Source: Tupaia tana (Eukaryota > Chordata > Mammalia > Scandentia > Tupaiidae). From it: a DNA stretch of 64,000 bases. A program made the position numbers and the translations under genes. Under the pieces are notes generated by a model, which saw nothing but the letters and a program-made list of their open reading frames with translations, made no database searches and was not told the DNA's origin. The stretch is taken from positions 13,653,149 through 13,717,148 of the forward strand of contig JAKSZU010000031.1 of assembly GCA_026018925.1 (NCBI GenBank). Direction: 5' to 3'. Below, piece after piece: positions 1 through 10,170 of the stretch (positions are counted from its first letter, which is position 1; each line of letters starts with the position of its first letter).

Positions 1-1622
1 GAGAGGAGGAAGGAGCCTCCCCCGGGAGCTGGGAGAGGAGAAAGGAGCCTCCCCCGGGAGCTGGGAGAGGAGGAAGGAGCCTCCCCCTGGGAGCTGGGAG
101 AGGAGGAAGGAGCCTCCCCCGGGAGCTGGGAGAGGAGGAAGGAGCCTGCCCCTGGGCCCCTGGGAGCTGGGAGAGGAGGAAGGAGCCTCCCCCGGGAGCT
201 GGGAGACGAGGAAGGAGCCTCCCCTGGGAGCTGGGAGAGGAGGAAGGAGCCTCCCCTGGGCCCCGGGAGCTGGGAGAGGAGGAAGGAGCCTCCCCCGGGA
301 GCTGGGAGAGGAGGAAGGAGCCTCCCCCGGGAGCTGGGAGAGGAGGAAGGAGCCTCCCCCGGGAGCTGGGAGAGGAGGAAGGAGCCTCCCCCGGGAGCTG
401 GGAGAGGAGGAAGGAGCCTCCCCCGGGAGCTGGGAGAGGAGGAAGGAGCCTCCCCCGGGAGCTGGGAGAGGAGGAAGGAGCCTCCCCCGGGAGCTGGGAG
501 AGGAGGAAGGAGCCTGCCCCTGGGCCCCTGGGAGCTGGGAGAGGAGGAAGGAGCCTCCCCTGGGGCCCTGGGAGCTGGGAGAGGAGGAAGGAGCCTCCCC
601 CTGGGAGCTGGGAGAGGAGGAAGGAGCCTCCCCCGGGAGCTGGGAGAGGAGGAAGGAGCCTCCCCTGGGGCCCTGGGAGCTGGGAGAGGAGGAAGGAGCC
701 TCCCCTGGGAGCTGGGAGAGGAGGAAGGAGCCTCCCCCGGGAGCTGGGAGAGGAGGAAGGAGCCTCCCCCGGGAGCTGGGAGAGGAGGAAGGAGCCTCCC
801 CCGGGAGCTGGGAGAGGAGGAAGGAGCCTCCCCCGGGAGCTGGGAGAGGAGGAAGGAGCCTCCCCCGGGAGCTGGGAGAGGAGGAAGGAGCCTCCCCCGG
901 GAGCTGGGAGAGGAGGAAGGAGCCTCCCCCGGGAGCTGGGAGAGGAGGAAGGAGCCTCCCCCGGGAGCTGGGAGAGGAGGAAGGAGCCTGCCCCTGGGCC
1001 CCTGGGAGCTGGGAGAGGAGGAAGGAGCCTCCCCTGGGGCCCTGGAGCTGGGAGAGGAGGAAGGAGCCTCCCCTGGGAGCTGGGAGAGGAGGAAGGAGCT
1101 CCCCTGGGGCCCTGGGAGCTGGGAGAGGAGGAAGGAGCCTCCCCTGGGGCCCTGGGAGCTGGGAGAGGAGGAAGGAGCCTCCCCTGGGGTCCCGGGAGCT
1201 GGGAGAGGAGGAAGGAGCCTCCCCTGGGAGCTGGGAGAGGAGGAAGGAGCCTCCCCCGGGAGCTGGGAGAGGAGGAAGGAGCCTCCCCTGGGAGCTGGGA
1301 GAGGAGGAAGGAGCCTCCCCTGGGGCCCTGGGAGCTGGGAGAGGAGGAAGGAGCCTCCCCTGGGGCCCTGGGAGCTGGGAGAGGAGGAAGGAGCCTCCCC
1401 TGGGGTCCCGGGAGCTGGGAGAGGAGGAAGGAGCCTCCCCTGGGAGCTGGGAGAGGAGGAAGGAGCCTCCCCCGGGAGCTGGGAGAGGAGGAAGGAGCCT
1501 CCCCCGGGAGCTGGGAGAGGAGGAAGGAGCCTGCCCCTGGGCCCCTGGGAGCTGGGAGAGGAGGAAGGAGCCTCCCCTGGGGCCCTGGGAGCTGGGAGAG
1601 GAGGAAGGAGCCTCCCCTGAGG
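1..1622 (+). repeat. 32-bp minisatellite inside a MaLR-like LTR (locus 1)
   Basis: About 48 tandem copies of a roughly 32-bp unit built from 'gggagctgggagaggagg', 'aaggagcctcccc' and a variable C/T run. Some units carry an extra 'tggggccct' and are 39-40 bp long. The array runs off the left edge of the window. The same unit recurs at 53517-54673 and 60823-61070. It resembles a single stretch of a MaLR-type LTR in which an 'agctggaagaggcaaggaag' type segment precedes 'ctcccctagagcctcc', so the array probably grew from that LTR segment. Confidence 0.9.
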
Positions 1623-1770
1623 CCTCTGGAGGAAGCAGGGCCCTGCCTCACCTGGACCTCAGATTTCTGGGCTCTAGGGCTGGGGGAGGACAAATACCTG
1701 TTGCTGAAAGCACTGGCCTGTGGTACATGCGTGTGACAGCCACAAAGCACTGTTTACGAGAGTGTAGAGA
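1623..1770 (+). mobile_element. 3' remnant of a MaLR-like LTR flanking minisatellite locus 1
   Basis: Directly after the array come 'cagggccctgcc', 'gacctcagatttctggg', 'acaaatacctgttgctgaa' and 'gtgacagccac', in the order expected for the 3' part of an MLT1-type ERVL-MaLR LTR. The segment after locus 3 (61071-61190) shows the same order. No retroviral coding sequence is present. The family name is from memory of the LTR consensus. Confidence 0.6.
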
Positions 1771-2028
1771 GCCTCTGCGCGGAGAGTAGGGAACAGCAGC
1801 AGGAGCCAGGAAATGGAAGGATTGTACGTGGTCGGGAACGCCCTGATGCGTTCCTGCAGAGAAAATGCGCCGTGAGTTCCCCAGCGCCCTGACAGCGGGT
1901 CAACGCCCCTTACCTGCGGTGTCTCGCCTCCCTTCACCGAAGTGCACACGGTCTGCAATTTTATGGCGCTAATTCCCTTAGTCGCCTTTTTGTTTATAGT
2001 CTCTACATTGGCGACTCTTTTTTTAAAT
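1771..2028. other. Single-copy stretch, nothing recognised
   Basis: Mixed-composition DNA between the LTR remnant and the first SINE. I see no coding potential or repeat structure. Confidence 0.5.
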
Positions 2029-2200
2029 AATTGTTTATTTAACTTTATTTATTCATTCATTTATTTTCATGTGACCAGAGGGAGACACAGAGGGAGAGAA
2101 GGAGAGCGAGAAAGCAAACCACCAGGGCCGGGACTCAAACCGTGGTCAGCCATGTGGGAGTGTCCAGTGCCTTAACCGCCACGCACCTGCTGGTCCCCAT
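2029..2200 (-). mobile_element. Short SINE, minus strand
   Basis: Full-length short form read in reverse: T-rich tail 'tttaactttatttattcat', then 'tgtgaccagagggagac', a GA-rich tract, the reverse B box 'gggactcaaacc', and the head ending 'cacctgctggtcccc'. Confidence 0.85.
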
Positions 2201-2225
2201 AGGCAACTTTAAAAAATACACCGTA

Positions 2226-2465
2226 CGGGGTACAGCAGGTGGTGTGATGCTTCCACATGGCCAATTGCAATTCGAGTCTCAGACCTTATGACGTCAAAAT
2301 CACACGGTGTGTGCGTGCGTGCCAAAAATCTGGAGAGGACGACGGAGGAGACGGGTTGTGGTGTGGCCGTCCTCCCCGGGGGGTGATTTCTCATGTTCCT
2401 TTTCTCTGTCTGTCTCACTCAGACAAACACACATCCCCAGTGACAAAACCCTAAAAATCAAAACA
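2226..2465 (+). mobile_element. Long SINE, decayed
   Basis: The head has lost part of the A-box region ('cagcaggtggtgtgatgctt'). A B-box relic 'aattcgagtctc' is followed by 'gtgtgcgtgcgtgcc', 'ggtgtggccgtcc' and 'ggggggtgatttctc'. The tail is 'aaaaccctaaaaatcaaa'. Confidence 0.75.
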
Positions 2466-2697
2466 AACACAAACCCCGTGTGCGTGTGTATAATATGTTC
2501 TCTGTGTACTTGGGTTTCTGTCTGTGCCATCAGGGCCCTCCTGTTCTCCACCCAAGAAAGAAACATCCCCCAGACTCTCACCCCATCGTCTTCCTCCCCA
2601 GGCAGGGCTAAATGTAGGCACACACATAAAAGGCTTGTCTTAGACGACTGGGGACGCCCTGCTCCTCAAAAGGCATCTTTGGTTTTTCTGTTTGTTT

Positions 2698-2862
2698 TTT
2701 AGATAATTTTGCTATAGGGCATGTGCGTTCACCAGAGAGACAGAGACAGAAAGCAAGAAATCACCTCCCAGGGGGGATGGCCACACCGCAATCCCTTCTC
2801 CTCCATTCTCCTCTCGGGATCTTGGGCACATACGCACACGCGCCCAGCGTGAGTTTCCTCCC
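2698..2862 (-). mobile_element. Long SINE, minus strand, tRNA head missing
   Basis: Reverse body is clear: 'gctatagggcatgtgcg', 'caggggggatggccac', 'ctcctctcgggatcttgg', 'cacacgcgcccagcgtgag'. The copy stops before the tRNA-like head, so it is 5'-truncated. Confidence 0.8.
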
Positions 2863-2906
2863 TCTCTCCTGCTCCAGAAGGGCTGGTATAAAATGAGCAT
2901 TTGGGG

Positions 2907-2979
2907 GACCAGCAGGGGGCGTGGTGTTTAAGGCGCTGGACTCCCACGTGGTTGGCTATGGTTCGAGTCCTGGACCTCG

Positions 2980-3029
<50 letters not shown>

Positions 3030-3095
3030 CTCGGGTGCATGTGACTTGTATCAAATTTTAAAAAATTGATACATAAAAAAGTAAATAATGCTTTA
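2907..3095 (+). mobile_element. Short SINE with expanded CT tract
   Basis: Head 'ggggaccagcagggggcgtg', A-box region 'gtttaaggcgctggac' and B box 'ggttcgagtcc'. The pyrimidine tract has expanded into about 45 bp of pure (CT)n at 2981-3028, followed by an A-rich tail. Confidence 0.85.
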
Positions 3096-3124
3096 AAAAG
3101 AAAATGAGCATTTTGTTTCATTTG

Positions 3125-3352
3125 GGTTTTTTGCCATCAGGTGCATGCATTGAGTGCAGAGAGACAGAGAGAGAATGAGGGTGAGCAGGCACCCTCCGGG
3201 GATTGCAATCCCTTCTCCTCCACTCTCCCGTCAGGATTTTGGGCACGCACACACAGTGTCTGCCGTGGTTTTCAACCCACCAGGTCTGGGACTTGAACCG
3301 TGATCAACCTCGTGGAAGTCCAGCGCCTTAACCACCACGCCACCTGCTGGCC
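3125..3352 (-). mobile_element. Long SINE, minus strand
   Basis: Reverse body with 'ccttctcctccactctcc' and 'ggcacgcacacacag'; reverse B-box region 'gggacttgaacc'; head ends 'cacctgctggccc'. The GC palindrome is reduced. Confidence 0.8.
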
Positions 3353-3829
3353 CGACACGAGTGTGTTGTACTGAGGGGAAATGAGGGTGCAGCCCCGTGT
3401 CGGTGTCCGTGAGCCCTCAGCGGCGTGCTGGAAGTCTCGCTCCCAAGGTGATGGTTGGAGGAGGTGAGGTCTCGGGGAGGTGACGAGGGCACAGGCGGGA
3501 AGAGGTGAACCCTGGAAGCTGGCCTCTTAGACACAGACTCGGACACCTCCCAGGAAGGCATGAGCCCGGCCCCAGGAGAGCTGGTGGGTTCTGATTGGCT
3601 CAGGTCAAAGCTACGTGCGGAGTGATAGGAGTCGAAGCCCTGGCCACGCTCGCGGCATTGCCCGAAAGGCACCTCCAGGGTTCTGAAGGACCATCTCGGA
3701 CACGCTGCAGACACAGCTCCCCGGCACCGTGTCCACCGCGCCCGGTGACGTGCCCGCCGCCCACAGCAAGACTCGGGGTCTTCTCCACAGCCCCAGCGCG
3801 GGGGACGTCCCATCTCACCCCGGGGCGAT
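3353..3829. other. Single-copy GC-rich stretch
   Basis: Overlapping frames occur on both strands with no recognisable domain and no consistent splice-site context. I see no gene or repeat. Confidence 0.4.
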
Positions 3830-4160
3830 TGGCAGCTACGGACACAGCTACAGCCCAGCGGTGTTTATGTCACAAATCGACGCCCGGAGAAGCAGAGAAC
3901 CCAACTCCGTACCTCCATCTGCATAAGAAAGACGGCTTCTGATATGCTAATGACCAGGGCAGAATCTTAACAAGGATGACAATTAAGAACAAATAATTAA
4001 ACGCTCACCTTTTTGGAAGCTTTGATCATCTGCCTCAAAGCCTTCAGCGGAGATAAACTGAGCAGGGAAGAAAGATGCTCCGTTTCTACATGGGGGCTGC
4101 TGCTGGTATGCTTCTGGGGATCTCTGTCTCTCGACGGAAGGAGACAGCAGGGACACGATC
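3830..4160. other. Candidate conserved non-coding element
   Basis: An AT-richer island in GC-rich surroundings with clustered factor-like motifs: 'gatatgctaatgacc' (POU/octamer-like), 'aacaaataattaaacg' (homeodomain-like), 'gctttgatcatctg' and 'cctcaaagcc' (TCF/LEF-like). It has no SINE insertion. Conservation is inferred from motif content only. Confidence 0.4.
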
Positions 4161-4209
4161 CATGATTCTGGGGTTAGGTGACCCCGATGGTACCTGATAC
4201 AGTGGTCAC

Positions 4210-5215
4210 CCACAGACGGGGAGAGGCGGGGGATGGAGGTGACAGTGCACAGTCTAGGGTGGTGACCTCACCTCTGCACCTCCCTAGCAGGGGGGAGGTG
4301 GGGACTGAGGTGACAGTGCACAGTCTAGGGTGGTGACCTCACCTCTGCACTCCATAGCAGGGGGGAGGTGGGGACTGAGGTGACAGTGCACAGTCTAGGG
4401 TGGTGACCTCACCTCTGCACTCCATAGCAGGGGGGAGGTGGGGACTGAGGTGACAGTGCACAGTCTAGGGTGGTGACCTCACCTCTGCCCCTCCATAGCA
4501 GGGGGGGAGGTGGGGACTGAGGTGACAGTGCACAGTCTAGGGTGGTGACCTCACCTCTGCCCCTCCATAGCAGGGGGGAGGTGCGGACTGAGGTGACAGT
4601 GCACAGTCTAGGGTGGTGACCTCACCTCTGCACTCCATAGCAGGGGGGAGGTGGGGACTGAGGTGACAGTGCACAGTCTAGGGTGGTGACCTCACCTCTG
4701 CACTCCATAGCAGGGGGGAGGTGGGGACTGAGGTGACAGTGCACAGTCTAGGGTGGTGACCTCACCTCTGCACTCCATAGCAGGGGGGAGGTGGGGGACT
4801 GAGGTGACAGTGCACAGTCTAGGGTGGTGACCTCACCTCTGCCCCTCCATAGCAGGGGGGAGGTGGGGACTGAGGTGACAGTGCACAGTCTAGGGTGGTG
4901 ACCTCACCTCTGCCCCTCCATAGCAGGGGGGAGGTGCGGACTGAGGTGACAGTGCACAGTCTAGGGTGGTGACCTCACCTCTGCCCCTCCATAGCAGGGG
5001 GGAGGTGGGGACTGAGGTGACAGTGCACAGTCTAGGGTGGTGACCTCACCTCTGCCCCTCCATAGCAGGGGGGAGGTGGGGACTGAGGTGACAGTGCACA
5101 GTCTAGGGTGGTGACCTCACCTCTGCACTCCATAGCAGGGGGGAGGTGGGGACTGAGGTGACAGTGCACAGTCTAGGGTGGTGACCTCACCTCTGCCCCT
5201 CCATAGCAGGAGGTG
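4210..5215 (+). repeat. 70-72-bp minisatellite, 14 copies
   Basis: The motif 'gacagtgcacagtctaggg' recurs 14 times, at 4241, 4312, 4382 and so on to 5160, spaced 70-72 bp. Each unit also has 'ggtgacctcacctctgc' and 'ccatagcaggggggaggtg'. Units differ mainly at 'gcac' versus 'gcccc' before 'tccatag'. High identity suggests recent homogenisation. Confidence 0.95.
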
Positions 5216-5640
5216 GGGCTATGTCTCATCCCAGGGTGAGGATTCGAGGTTGAGACGTGCAGTCTGTCCCTACGCAGGGTCAGGACAGAGGTCTCCTTGG
5301 CGTGGCAGGGTCCTGTCAGTGACAAAGGTCACGTCTTCATGGGGACGTGCCTCGTGGAGAGTCCGAGTTTCAGACTGCAGACAGAGTTGATGGCCAGACC
5401 CACGTGGGTCCCCATGTGGTTACTGTGGCCCAAGGTCCCTTCTCCGCTCAGAGAATGGTCAGATTAGAGGGCTCCTAGGCCATCGCAGGTTGACGACCGG
5501 GGACAAGGGTCACCTCTCGGGGTTCGCCATTTTTGAGCAGATCCGGGATCGGCACCGTGGGCAGTGGTCACGGGGCGGAATTCCGGCCAAGGACAAAGGT
5601 CATTTCTCAGCGTCACAGCCTCGGCGCTGGGTCAGCAGGC
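5216..5640. other. Degenerate spaced repeat with DR1-like motifs
   Basis: Four similar motifs occur: 'aggacagaggtc' near 5282, 'gtgacaaaggtca' at 5319, 'gggacaagggtca' at 5500 and 'aggacaaaggtca' at 5590. Each resembles a DR1 nuclear-receptor element. They may be relics of an older tandem repeat continuous with the 70-bp array. Confidence 0.4.
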
Positions 5641-6765
5641 CCATCTGGTGGCAGAGGGATCGCTAGGGACAGCCAGGGCAGAGCAGGGCCACAGGGCACA
5701 TGTGGAGTCCTGGCAGAGGGGTCTAACAGGCAGGTCCAGCCTGGGTGCAGTGGGAGCCCACGGGCTCCGGGAGCTCTGGGCTGGCCCTGCAGTTCACGCG
5801 TGTCCTCCAGAATGACCCGACTTGGAGAGGGACATCCCCGTTGGCCCTGCCACCCTGAGGCCACCAGACCGGATGGCAGTCGGGGACTTGCTCCCCGACC
5901 CCGAGTAGGCTATGGAGGAGACCCCTTACCTAGACACCCTGGGCTCCGACCCTGCCCTGACTCACGCGCGACACCGACGTCCTGATAGTCCTACTCAGCG
6001 CCTCGCTCTGGGGTGGCCCTGGTGGCCCCGTCCAGGCACCAGCTCCACCATGTCACCCCGTCCTGGTCCCCAAACCTGTCACCAGACACCGGGGTGCGTG
6101 CATGACCTCACACCTACCAGTCCTTCCGGCCTCTGGGTCGACCTGAGACGGCACTGGGCAGCCACAGACGCAGGCCGGGCCGCGAGCTCACGGTCGGGCG
6201 TGTGCACGGGTCTGGGTGGCGGTTCCATCGTCCCCACTGCAACCAGGACACCCTGGGGACTGCAAACCGGTCTCCCGGTCCTCGGCCCTCCAAGCAGACT
6301 GGCGCTATAGACCAGCTCACGCTCCCTGGGGAGGGGACGGCACCGGCACCGGCACCAGGACTTAGACCCCAGGACACCTCCTGGTGGCCGCCCAGGCTGC
6401 TCACCGGCCAGTCCCTTACCCGTTCCCCAGCCCGAGGACGAGGGCGGCTCTCCCGGGGGTCTGGCGTGCTGGAAGTCTCCGGATTCTCCCAGACCGGGAC
6501 CCACCCGGCCCTCTCGGCGTGAGGCACCGCTGCTGGCCCCAGGTCGCTGCCCGCGGTTTACGACGCGCTTGATCGGAGGGGACATCCCCGGGGGCTGCTC
6601 CCACCCTCCTGCCAGGGTGCCAGGCCGGGGACAGCCGCGGGTTCCTTAGGACATGCCCGGCCCTGGCAGGCCTCCCCCCGCCACGTGAGCACGGTGACCC
6701 GCAGGGCGAGGTCTCAGCCCTGCACTTTGCAGCTCCCCGGGCCCGCGGCCGCCCGGGTCACCCCG
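5641..6765. other. Single-copy GC-rich stretch
   Basis: About 1.1 kb of GC-rich, moderately CpG-rich DNA with open frames in several phases on both strands, as expected from composition alone. I find no recognisable protein domain or interspersed repeat. Confidence 0.4.
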
Positions 6766-7000
6766 CCAACACACTCGTCGCCGCCCTGAAAAAGCAGTTA
6801 GCTGTTCTCCGGTAACAACAGCAGCCTCTTAGGACGTTCGGAAAACAAATACGACACCCCGTTAAAAGGCGGACGACTCTCTCTCTCCCTCCACACCAGG
6901 AAAGGAGGTTTGGAAACGTGGAAGGCTGTTCATAACTGAGGGGCTTTATTTTAATATGGGAAAGTCTGACATGAACGCGAGTCGGGAAGGGTACCAGCGG
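6766..7000. other. Possible conserved non-coding element (weak)
   Basis: AT-richer patch: 'aaaaagcagttagctgtt', 'ccggtaacaacagcag', 'ggctttattttaatatggg'. It is not a recognised repeat. The case rests only on composition and should be tested by cross-species alignment. Confidence 0.25.
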
Positions 7001-7289
7001 CGGCCGGGGACCTGCCCGTCACGGTGGAGGCGGCGAGGGCCCGTGTTCCCCGGCTGCACAGAGGCGTTTCACTCCGTGTCCCCTGGCAGTTTCATGTGTG
7101 AAGGAACGGGGGAACGACATTCTCTTTGGTGTGACGCAGCGGACAACGCCGCGCCCGCGGCCAGCCCCAGCCCTCCGCCAGACGATGCCGTCGCTCCGAA
7201 CGGCCGTCAGAGCGCGTGGGCGCCTCCAGCGTACCCAGCGTGCCCCTGCCCTGCACGGCGTCCTTTTTATTACTTTGTAGAGTGGCTTT

Positions 7290-7498
7290 TGGGTTTTATT
7301 TTTGTGCATTTGTTAGAGGGTGAGTGTGGAGAGACAGAAATCACCCCCCGGGGGGGACGGCCACCCCGCCATCCCTTCTCCTCCACTCTCCTCTCGGATC
7401 TTGGGCATGAGTTTAAGCCGCCAGGTCTGGGACTCGAACCGCAGTGGATCATGCGGGAGTCCAGAGCGACAAGGCCATGACGCCACCAGCTGGCCCCG
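7290..7498 (-). mobile_element. Long SINE, minus strand
   Basis: Reverse body 'caccccccgggggggacgg', 'cttctcctccactctcctc', reverse B box 'gggactcgaacc', head ending 'gccaccagctggcccc'. The 'gctatagggc' end is degraded. Confidence 0.85.
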
Positions 7499-7945
7499 AG
7501 CTGCTGTCTATCGATAACCTGTGAGTTCTTTGACTTGCGTCCCTGGGGGTCAGAGAGGACGGGCTGGGGCAGGCAGCGGCCCCACAGTTAACCAGGAGGC
7601 TCTCCAAGGCAGTTCCACGTACGGAGGTTCTCGGAGCACACCTGGAGACTCCCTGTGTGCGCTGGGCACATGCCAGCCCACAATCCGGGGCCGTCTGAGG
7701 GCTGGGGCGGGGGTTGCAGAGTCGAGACCCCACCAGGGACATTGTCTCTGTTTCTGTCTCTCTCCCCCTCGTCATCTCACTCTTGGATGAGATAAACTTA
7801 CCCCACGCCTCACTGCCACGACTCATTCACTTGTCCTGAATGTACTACGCTCCCTGGCAGTCTGCACTGTGTCTATCTTGCTTAACATCTATCGTATTAA
7901 AAACAATAACAAGAACGAAAAAAGTACAGAAAAAACTTGAAAAGG
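7499..7945. other. Single-copy stretch, possible old SINE relic
   Basis: The CT-rich tract at 7740-7785 and 'gatgagataaactta' look like a decayed SINE end, but no B box or body motif is clear enough to call one. Confidence 0.3.
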
Positions 7946-8180
7946 TACCAGCAGATGGCATCATGGCTATGTCACTGGACTTCCCTGTAGTTGACTGCTA
8001 TTCGAGTCCCGGACCCGGTGGCTTAAACTCACGCCAGGCACGTGTGCGTGCGTGCCCAGGATCCCGAGAGGAGAATGGAGGAGAAGGGATTGCGGCGTGG
8101 CCATCCCCCATGGGGGGTGATTTCTCGCTTTCTGTGTCTCTCTCTGTCTTTCTGGCGAGCGCAAAAACCTCCAAAAAACC
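7946..8180 (+). mobile_element. Long SINE
   Basis: Head 'accagcagatggcatcatgg', A-box region 'ctatgtcactgg', B-box relic 'attcgagtcccgg', body 'gtgcgtgcgtgcccagg', 'gagaatggaggagaaggg', palindrome-derived 'ccatggggggtgattt', tail 'aaaaacctccaaaaaacc'. Confidence 0.9.
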
Positions 8181-8256
8181 AAAATCTATGGCATTAATGT
8201 TTCACATATGGACTGACACATGGTTTATATACAAAAAAATAAATAAATAAAGCCAT

Positions 8257-8365
8257 GGGGCCGCCAGGTGTGGGGGTGATTGAAGGGCTTGACTCCCACC
8301 TGGCCGATCCTGGTTCGCGTCCTGACCTGGCAGCTTGCTTTTTCACTTTCTTTTTCTTTTTTTTT
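8257..8365 (+). mobile_element. Short SINE, truncated 3'
   Basis: Head 'ggggccgccaggtgtggg', 'ggcttgactcccacctgg', 'ggttcgcgtcctgacctgg', then 'cttgctttttcactttc'. It runs into an oppositely oriented short SINE, forming an inverted pair. Confidence 0.75.
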
Positions 8366-8369
8366 TAAA

Positions 8370-8545
8370 GAATTATATTCAACTTTATTTACTTTTTTTA
8401 TTAATTTATTTATTTCAATTTTACCAGAGAGGGACAGAGTGTGAAAGAGAGAGAGAAAGAGAAAGCCAGTCACCAGGTCCGGGACTCAAACCAGTCAGCC
8501 ACGTGAGAGTCCAGCGCCTTCACCACCATGCCACCTGCCGGCCCC
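8370..8545 (-). mobile_element. Short SINE, minus strand
   Basis: Reverse tail 'caactttatttactttttt', 'caattttaccagagaggg', reverse B-box region 'gggactcaaacc', head 'ccacctgccggcccc'. Tail to tail with the element at 8257-8365. Confidence 0.85.
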
Positions 8546-8737
8546 GGTTCTGTTCTTTTTTAAATAACGCACACATTTTGTGAGCTTTTTGCAGACTCTG
8601 CTGTCATGTGGTCTATCTCAAAGAAGCCAAGGATTCCAAGAAAACGTGTGAGCGGGCGTTCCGGGGACCGGGATTTGTGTCCAGGGGCTGAAAGCGAATG
8701 AGCAGTTGGGGGTCGTAAAATCACATAAAATCACACG

Positions 8738-8878
8738 GAAGTTGGGGCTCTGGAGTCGCTCGTGGCTGACAGCAGTTCGAGCCCCAGGCCCAGAGGCTTT
8801 GCGTCTCACTTTCCCTCTCTGTTTCTCTCTCTGAAGAGTGCATGTGCCTTGTAGCAAATTTTAAAAATATTCATAATG
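8738..8878 (+). mobile_element. Short SINE, partial
   Basis: Decayed head, then 'gcagttcgagcccc', 'cgtctcactttccctctc', 'gtgcatgtgccttgtagc' and 'aaattttaaaaatattc'. The 'gtgcatgtgccttgtagca' end is shared with the long form. Confidence 0.65.
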
Positions 8879-8918
8879 ATGATAACATGAAATTAAAAAT
8901 TCTTAAGCAATTAATCTT

Positions 8919-9100
8919 GGGCTGGCAGGTGGCGTGGTGGTGAAGGGCACTGGACTCTCATATGGCCGACCATGGTTCAGGTCCCGGCCCTGGCAGCTTG
9001 TTTTCTCACTTTCTCTCCCTCTCTGTCTCTGTCTCTCTCCCTGGTGAGCACACGTGCCCTATAGTAAGTTGAAATAATAATAATAATAATAATAAATAGA
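8919..9100 (+). mobile_element. Short SINE with (AAT)n tail
   Basis: Head 'gggctggcaggtggcgtgg', 'aagggcactggactctc', 'ggttcaggtcccgg', CT tract, 'gagcacacgtgccctatag', then a tail that has become (AAT)8 at 9074-9099. Confidence 0.88.
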
Positions 9101-9394
9101 TGTTTTAAAATGACTGTTTGGGGAGGGAGCCATGGCTGCCCTCCCAGGGTCTGGCTGTGCCCTGTGAGATATGTCCCCAGGAGGCACAGAGGGGACGCGG
9201 CTGTCTTCCCAGCTAGGCGGACTCTCGGCACCCCGCTGGGCTGTGAGCTGTGGCCCCTCACAAGGGCCCCCAGGAAGGCTCACCTCCCTCCAAGTCATCT
9301 TTTGTTCTGCTCCGAGCTTGGGGGTGGTAAACCAGGGGCCTCTCGGGTTTCCAAAGGTCTTCCTTCAGGAAAATGGTCGCCCTTCTGTTTTTTT
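9101..9394. other. Single-copy stretch
   Basis: No repeat or coding feature is recognisable between two SINEs. Confidence 0.4.
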
Positions 9395-9506
9395 TAAAGA
9401 CTTATTTATTTGATTTCATCTATCACTATTATCATTTTTTAAATTTGCTACGAGCCCTGCGCACTCACCAAAGACACAGAGAGACTGGGAGAGAGGGGGA
9501 GAAGGC
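9395..9506 (-). mobile_element. SINE fragment, minus strand
   Basis: 'agacttatttatttgatttc', 'tttaaatttgctacgagccc', 'tgcgcactcaccaaagacac' match the reverse tail end of these SINEs. The head is missing where the next element begins. Confidence 0.55.
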
Positions 9507-9507
9507 G

Positions 9508-9582
9508 ACCCAGCAGACGGCATGGCAGTGAAGGCCAACCCGAGTTCAAGTCCCAGACCTGGCAGCTGGCTCTCTCACTTCC

Positions 9583-9618
<36 letters not shown>

Positions 9619-9665
9619 TCCTGATGAGCACACGTGCCCTATAGCACACATTAAAAAAATAATAA
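9508..9665 (+). mobile_element. Short SINE
   Basis: 'gacccagcagacggcatggc', B-box relic 'gagttcaagtcccagacctgg', CT tract, 'gagcacacgtgccctatagc', A-rich tail. Confidence 0.8.
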
Positions 9666-9704
9666 TGGTGATGATAAATAAAATGAAAGAAATACTTCTT
9701 TAAA

Positions 9705-9829
9705 GGAAGAAAGAAAGAGAAGAAAGAAAAAAGGAAAGAGAAAGAAAAAAGAAAAGGATAAAAGAAAAGAAGAAAGAAAGAGAAAAAGAAAAGAAAGAAG
9801 GGAAAAGAAAGAAAGAGAAAAAGAAAAAG

Positions 9830-9866
<37 letters not shown>

Positions 9867-9922
9867 AAGAAAGAAAGAAAGAAAGACAAAGAAAGAAAGG
9901 AAGAAAGGAAGAAAGGAAGAAA

Positions 9923-9980
<58 letters not shown>

Positions 9981-9982
9981 AA

Positions 9983-10042
<60 letters not shown>

Positions 10043-10170
10043 GAAAAAAAGAAAGAAAGGAAGGAAGGAAGGAAGGAAGGAAGGAAGGAAGGAAGAAAGG
10101 AAGGAAGAAAGAGAAAGAGAGAAAGAGAGAAAGAGAGAAAGAGAGAGAGAGAGAGAGAGGAAGAAAAGGA
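9705..10170 (+). repeat. Purine tract, (GAAA)n with (GGAA)n and (GA)n
   Basis: About 465 bp almost entirely purine on this strand. It joins directly to a reverse short-SINE head at 10165-10262, so it may be the expanded pyrimidine tract of that SINE. The 323-residue F/L/S-rich minus-strand frame here (9575-10546) is a product of the repeat. Confidence 0.9.

Noticed and set aside
1..1622. Telomeric or subtelomeric satellite proper
   Set aside because: No TTAGGG repeats. The flank shows the array lies in an LTR. Subtelomeric position remains only a guess.
4210..5215. CRISPR array
   Set aside because: Units are contiguous with no unique spacers, and the context is mammalian.
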